Source: Corynespora cassiicola
Taxonomy: Eukaryota > Ascomycota > Dothideomycetes > Pleosporales > Corynesporascaceae
Direction of reading: 5' to 3'
Length of the DNA: 64,000 bases
Assembly: GCA_022059125.1 (NCBI GenBank)
Contig: JAEUWY010000020.1
Span: forward strand, 1,798,001 to 1,862,000
The notes beneath the pieces are model-generated. The model made no database searches. It saw nothing but the letters and a program-made list of their open reading frames with translations, and was not told the DNA's origin. Position numbers and translations under genes: made by a program. This document shows positions 61,183-64,000 of the stretch, piece by piece. Positions within the stretch are counted from its first letter, which is position 1; each line of letters starts with the position of its first letter.

Positions 61183-62212
61183 CTAAGACTGGCGGGCGTT
61201 CTGGTTTGCGCCCCGGGGATTGGCGGCAGAGAGACCGCCTCCTCCACCCTGGTTGGACTGGTGGGCACTAGCAGGATTGAGTCGCGCGTTGAGGAAGTCT
61301 TGGACCTCGCTGTATATTCATTAGCCATCTTACACTGTGCTAGCTGATGGGGGAAAACACTTACTTGGGACTGGGAGGTGGTACTCGGCCGAAGAACGCC
61401 TCTACTTCCGTGTCAAATGCGTTCATAGCTGAAGTCTGATTGGGCAATGCCATATCAGCCCAGGCTTCTGCACTCAAGTCGGCTACCGCTAGGGCTTCGG
61501 CCAGTTCGTCTGTGGCAGAGCCAGATGAGGTGTTGCGGTGGGATGTACCTAGAAGATTAGACTGCTGGCGCACCTGTTCGACGTCAGCAGGGAGTGCTCC
61601 CTCACTGATCGCACCACGGCGACCACGGTTAGCGAGAGGGACAGCGGGTTCACCTACTCGAGTCACTGCTTGCGTCCTGTAGTCTTGCTGCCAGTAGAGA
61701 GCATCGTGTTTGGGTGACCGTGAGTTGTAGTTGGGATTTGCGACATAGAATCTCATGATCGAGTCCTTTGTGCCCTTCTGTGCATAGGTGCTGAACCCGA
61801 TCTCACGCATGTAGTAGCACAGGCGAAGGACCTCGCGCACTGTAGGATTTTTTCCTGGCGGAGCCAGCTTATTCACAAATGCGGCGGCTTCGTCTGCTGT
61901 GAGCTCGTCCGCAGCCTTGTAGTCCATATATTCCAAAACGTCCCCCTGTACTGCGAGGTACTCCATCGACTTGGGCGTTTTGTCCTCGGCGTCTTTGTAC
62001 GCTGTGGGACCGAGGACTGGAACGAGGGTGACTGCGGGCTGCGTCCTTTTGAATTTACCCTTGTCCTTGTCCTCGTTGGCTTGTTGAGTCTCGGGAATCT
62101 GGGATACAGTACCTCGAGTACCGGTGTTGGTTTGGGTGGGTGCGGGTTGGCTAGGTGCGAGGTGATCCGGCGCGGGCTGATCCGGCGCGATATCTTCAAA
62201 TGAGGGATCCAT
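61183..62212 (-). CDS. Hypothetical protein with Pro-rich N-terminus
   Basis: Two exons on the minus strand (61365..62212, 61183..61309) encode 324 aa. The longer exon alone is open to a TAA at 61361, but that TAA is part of a GTAAGT donor. Splicing 61310..61364 joins AA to C and opens NEVQDFLNARLNPASAHQS, ending TAG at 61183 after a Gly/Asn-rich tail. The N-terminus is Asp/Pro/Gln-rich and acidic. The middle (roughly residues 85-200) is globular in appearance, with TPKSMEYLAVQGDVLEYMDY, ADEAAAFVNKLAPP and LRLCYYMREIGFSTY. I recognise no domain, signal peptide or membrane span. The start at 62212 was chosen because the preceding 56 codons open from a non-ATG and read as untranslated leader. 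It may be lineage-specific. Confidence 0.7.
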
Positions 62213-63167
62213 GCTGGAAGGTAAATATAGGGAAAGAAACGACTGGAAAGTATCGAGAGATTGAGCAGCGCAATGTGCGTGGTAGGTTTGCGGGCAGCGG
62301 ATGGAGAGCTGGCGGATGAGTGACTGGTGGTGGAGGAAGAGAGGACGAGGACAAGCGGGAGGCGTCTGGAGCTTAAACAAGTTAACACTAGGCGACTACA
62401 ATAGCGATCTAATTTCTGGAAAAACGGAGGTGAGTGAGTAAGGTGAGAGCAGAGTCCGCTGTCAACACAACGGTGAACGCCAAGAGCCTGCCCAGGCAGG
62501 CGTGGACGTTTCTGGGACAGTCCCAAGTCTTTACTCATGTGCAATAGAAAATTCCACCTGGGAGGTGCACATCTGCCCAGGTGGATAATCGTAACCAAGC
62601 ACGGGGTACTTTGGACTATCAGATCGCACGTGCAGGCCGAAAGAACTCAACGCAACGTAATTAGACAACGAACAGAGCTGATAATGATTATTGGAGAAAC
62701 TATGTGGGCCATATCAGAGTGTACTGAAAGAGGCAGCATACATCATGACGAATGAATAGAATGCATCTTTAACTAGAAGTGCCTACTTACCTACCTACCT
62801 ACCTGCCTAGGTAGGCAGGTACGCCCAAAATGACTCAACCAGGTGCATGTTGCAAACCATCCACGAACTGCTTCTGAGCAATTGACGCCCTTCAATACAT
62901 GGACACCAAGTAGATGGCTGGACAGTCGAATCCATAAACCATACAGGACATCTTCACACAATGATATACGTGACAGTGGGCTTAGGTGACAGGTCGAATA
63001 GGTATCATGGACAAGGTACACTTGCAGAAGCACATCATTTGAAATAGATTAAATAAAGAGGAAGCCCCTTCATGGGGTATTTTGATTCGTGACAGCTACA
63101 TCAAAGCCATCATGACCCATCACTCCGGTTATCGTGAGAAAGAGCTAAAGAAACCGTCCGAAACAAC
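62213..63167. other. Intergenic region, no gene seen
   Basis: About 950 bp between the hypothetical gene and RPL4, both leftward. It holds the ACCTGCCT inverted repeat listed separately and the 3' flank of RPL4. Confidence 0.5.
62801..62820. repeat. Inverted repeat in a CCTA-rich tract
   Basis: Perfect 8-bp arms ACCTGCCT/AGGCAGGT with an AGGT spacer, preceded by four ACCT/CCTA tandem units from about 62786. A hairpin or a transposon-end-like scar is possible. Confidence 0.7.
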
Positions 63168-64000
63168 CTAGTTCTCGTTGAGAGACTCCTGGAAGACCTC
63201 ACCAGCGCGCTTGGGCTTGCCCTGGTCGAGCTTCTGCTGGCCAAGCTTGTTCTTGGAGAAAGCAGCAGCGTAAGGGTTGAGGCGGAGCTGCACCTGGAAG
63301 TTCCTGAGAGGGTTCTTCTTCTGGACGACACCGCGCTTGGAGATGGCGCCGCCGCGGACGGGGCGGAGGACCTTCTGGACGTCACCAGAGTTGATGATCT
63401 TGCTGAGATCGGGCTGCTTCATGATGGTGGAAGGCAGGAGGAAGTCCTTCTTGAGGGCAGAGGCCTCGGTGGTGGTGCCGTAGATCTTGTCAAGAGCAGA
63501 GAAGGCAGAGGAGGTCCAGACGATGAAACGTCCGAGGTGACCACCAGGAGCCAACTGGAGGAGGTTGAGGGAGTAGACAGACGAGGTCTCAACACCGGGG
63601 ATGTTGCGGAAAGCCTTGACGAGCTCCTTGCCATCCTCCTCAGGGTTGTAGATGACAAGAGGACCACGGCGCTGAGTGTGGCGGCGGCCACGGAGCTTAC
63701 CCTTACCAGCGCGAAGCTTGCGGGAGTTCTTGACCTTCTCGATGTCGGCACCAGCTCCAACAGCCTTCAAGAGAGCGAGGGCAGCGGAGGTCTTGGCGAC
63801 AGCAGCGTCAGCGAAGGCGGTCGAGGAGACGACAAGCGGCACCTCGGGGACGTTGGAGACGTTGTGGCCACGGGCGAACAGAAGAGCAGTGCTCGAGGAA
63901 GCGGCGATGGCCGAAGCAGTCGCGAAGCGCTTCTGGTTGAGGTTGATCTTCTGGTGCCACTTGCGCCAGACCTTGGTGGGAGCGAACATGCGTCCGGAGC
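63168..64000 (-). CDS. RPL4: 60S ribosomal protein L4 (uL4), 3' part only
   Basis: The minus-strand frame is open from the window edge (64000) to a TAG at 63168 and codes for the C-terminal 277 or so residues. It begins just upstream of GRMFAPTKVWRKWHQKINLN and includes ALLFARGHNVSNVPEVPLVV, KLRAGKGKLRGRRHTQRRGP, NIPGVETSSVYSLNLLQLAPGG, HLGRFIVWTSSAF and the eukaryote-specific C-terminal extension to ESLNEN. The protein is a core large-subunit component whose internal loop lines the exit tunnel. The N-terminal part, including the tunnel loop, lies outside the window, so the true start and any 5' introns are unseen. C-ending codon bias is strong. Confidence 0.96.
   Translation of the reverse strand, partial: SGRMFAPTKVWRKWHQKINLNQKRFATASAIAASSSTALLFARGHNVSNVPEVPLVVSSTAFADAAVAKTSAALALLKAVGAGADIEKVKNSRKLRAGKGKLRGRRHTQRRGPLVIYNPEEDGKELVKAFRNIPGVETSSVYSLNLLQLAPGGHLGRFIVWTSSAFSALDKIYGTTTEASALKKDFLLPSTIMKQPDLSKIINSGDVQKVLRPVRGGAISKRGVVQKKNPLRNFQVQLRLNPYAAAFSKNKLGQQKLDQGKPKRAGEVFQESLNEN

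Overview
This window reads as nuclear DNA of a filamentous ascomycete (Pezizomycotina). The Dothideomycetes are my best guess, but that is inference: it rests on the gene set, the short 48-66 nt GT-AG introns, and AT-rich gene-free blocks of the kind left by repeat-induced point mutation (RIP). I can support 19 protein-coding genes, most of them spliced. Exon joins were checked by frame: every model's coding length is a multiple of three and ends at a stop, except the L4 gene, which runs off the right edge.

Layout. 0-8 kb: an FSH-type serine hydrolase (+), a uridine/inosine nucleoside hydrolase (-) with a 15-nt microexon, and a ferric-reductase-like membrane oxidoreductase (+). 9.4-27.99 kb is a conserved housekeeping block: a CaaX-terminated TeaR-like polarity protein (+), ribosomal protein S12 (+), an Ark/Prk-type actin and endocytosis kinase (-), the F-box/LRR protein Grr1 (+), the SEA-complex subunit Sea4/Mio (-), and the rRNA-processing factor Efg1 (+). 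Sea4 and Efg1 are divergent across 317 bp. 29.3-42.2 kb is accessory in character: a secreted GH47 mannosidase (+), a roughly 3.2-kb very AT-rich gene-free block, then three minus-strand genes in a row: a secreted alpha/beta hydrolase, a cytochrome P450 and an acyl-CoA-ligase-type AMP-binding enzyme. 43.1-55.3 kb returns to conserved genes: ribosomal protein uL13 (-), a Zn2Cys6 transcription factor (+) and tRNA 2'-phosphotransferase Tpt1 (+), with long gene-poor spacers between them. 55.3-58.3 kb has no intact gene but holds coding-like fragments on the minus strand. 58.3-64 kb carries a predicted secreted GPI-anchored protein whose intron contains about 28 GAA repeats, a hypothetical protein with a short 3' exon, and the 3' part of ribosomal protein uL4, cut by the window edge (all -).

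Taken together, the window mixes growth-control genes (three ribosomal proteins, Efg1, and Sea4, which acts in nutrient signalling to TORC1), polarity and endocytosis genes (TeaR-like, Ark kinase), nutrient sensing (Grr1) and a small metabolic trio beside an AT-rich block. I found no CRISPR, bacterial-type element, rRNA gene or convincing tRNA, and no clearly novel multi-gene system. The most unusual points are the minus-strand hydrolase/P450/ligase trio next to the AT-rich block, the intronic GAA tract, the decayed coding region at 55-58 kb, and several exons short enough to be missed by ORF calling.
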